From: an uncultured Pirellulaceae bacterium
Lineage (GTDB): Bacteria; Planctomycetota; Planctomycetia; Pirellulales; Pirellulaceae
Length of the DNA stretch: 6,462 nucleotides
Direction: 5' to 3'
NCBI GenBank assembly: GCA_947259675.1
Contig: CAMYNE010000122.1
Span: 10,650 to 17,111 of the forward strand
The number at the start of each line of letters is the position of its first letter. The first letter of the stretch is position 1. The notes under the pieces were generated by a model that worked only from the letters and a program-made list of their open reading frames with translations, was not told the DNA's origin and searched no databases. Shown in pieces: positions 6,387 through 6,462 of this stretch. The translations under genes were made by a program, and so were the position numbers.

Positions 6387-6462
6387 ATGACCAATAAATA
6401 CTTAACTTCATCTTCGGCAACGTCCTTGATCCGATTTTCCCTGACCTTTGTGATCGTGTCCT
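6387..6462 (+). CDS. Start of an unidentified, probably exported or membrane protein (3' end outside window)
   Basis: An ATG at 6387 opens a frame that runs to the window end (25 codons). The N-terminus MTNKYLTSSSATSLIRFSLT continues into FVIVS. A Lys and an Arg followed by a hydrophobic run suggest a signal peptide or first membrane helix. It is the first ATG after an in-frame TAG at 6300. No convincing Shine-Dalgarno site precedes it, which is common in this group. Too little is visible for a family assignment. Confidence 0.5.
   Translation, partial: MTNKYLTSSSATSLIRFSLTFVIVS

Overview
The window looks like chromosomal DNA of a planctomycete, most likely a Rhodopirellula/Pirellulaceae relative. 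This is judged from moderate GC, weak or absent Shine-Dalgarno sites for several genes, the type of genes present (large exported or membrane proteins, a planctomycete-style CxxCH membrane protein), and a dispersed-type palindromic repeat whose complementary-strand reading frame gives the 'NPTRKRG' peptide often seen as an artefact in planctomycete gene predictions. The assignment is inferred from pattern and memory; no search was run.

Layout. Positions 2-1336 (+) hold the 3' part of a long coiled-coil, Gln/Asn/Glu/Gly-rich protein with a conserved C-terminal helical region. It overlaps by ATGA with a 783-residue membrane-anchored protein (1333-3684) that combines a VWA-like domain, beta-sandwich regions and a glutamine-amidotransferase-like fold without a catalytic cysteine. 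Next comes a palindromic repeat (about 3703-3817), followed by an exported legumain/caspase-like (clan CD) putative cysteine peptidase (3840-4826; an alternative start at 3681 would again overlap the upstream stop as ATGA). On the opposite strand, convergent and only 15 bases away, lies a 437-residue protein with about five membrane helices and one C-terminal CxxCH haem-attachment motif (6155-4842). A 231-base AT-rich spacer with a perfect 13-bp palindrome separates it from the first 25 codons of another (+) gene that begins like an exported or membrane protein (6387 to the window end).

How the genes fit together. The three (+) genes are packed as one operon with coupled translation. In planctomycetes this pair of proteins (coiled-coil protein plus VWA/GATase-like membrane protein) is typically found downstream of MoxR AAA+ ATPase, DUF58 and BatA-type genes, a set thought to act in envelope protein maturation or stress response. 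Those upstream partners lie outside the window, so this is inference. The exported His-Cys peptidase at the 3' end would add a proteolytic activity on the outer side of the membrane. The cytochrome-like gene is independently transcribed.

The two most notable points are (1) a mobile-type palindromic repeat lodged between the apparent coupled start codon and the signal peptide of the peptidase gene, with the frame kept open through it, and (2) the pairing of a cysteine-less amidotransferase-like VWA protein with a caspase-like exported peptidase.
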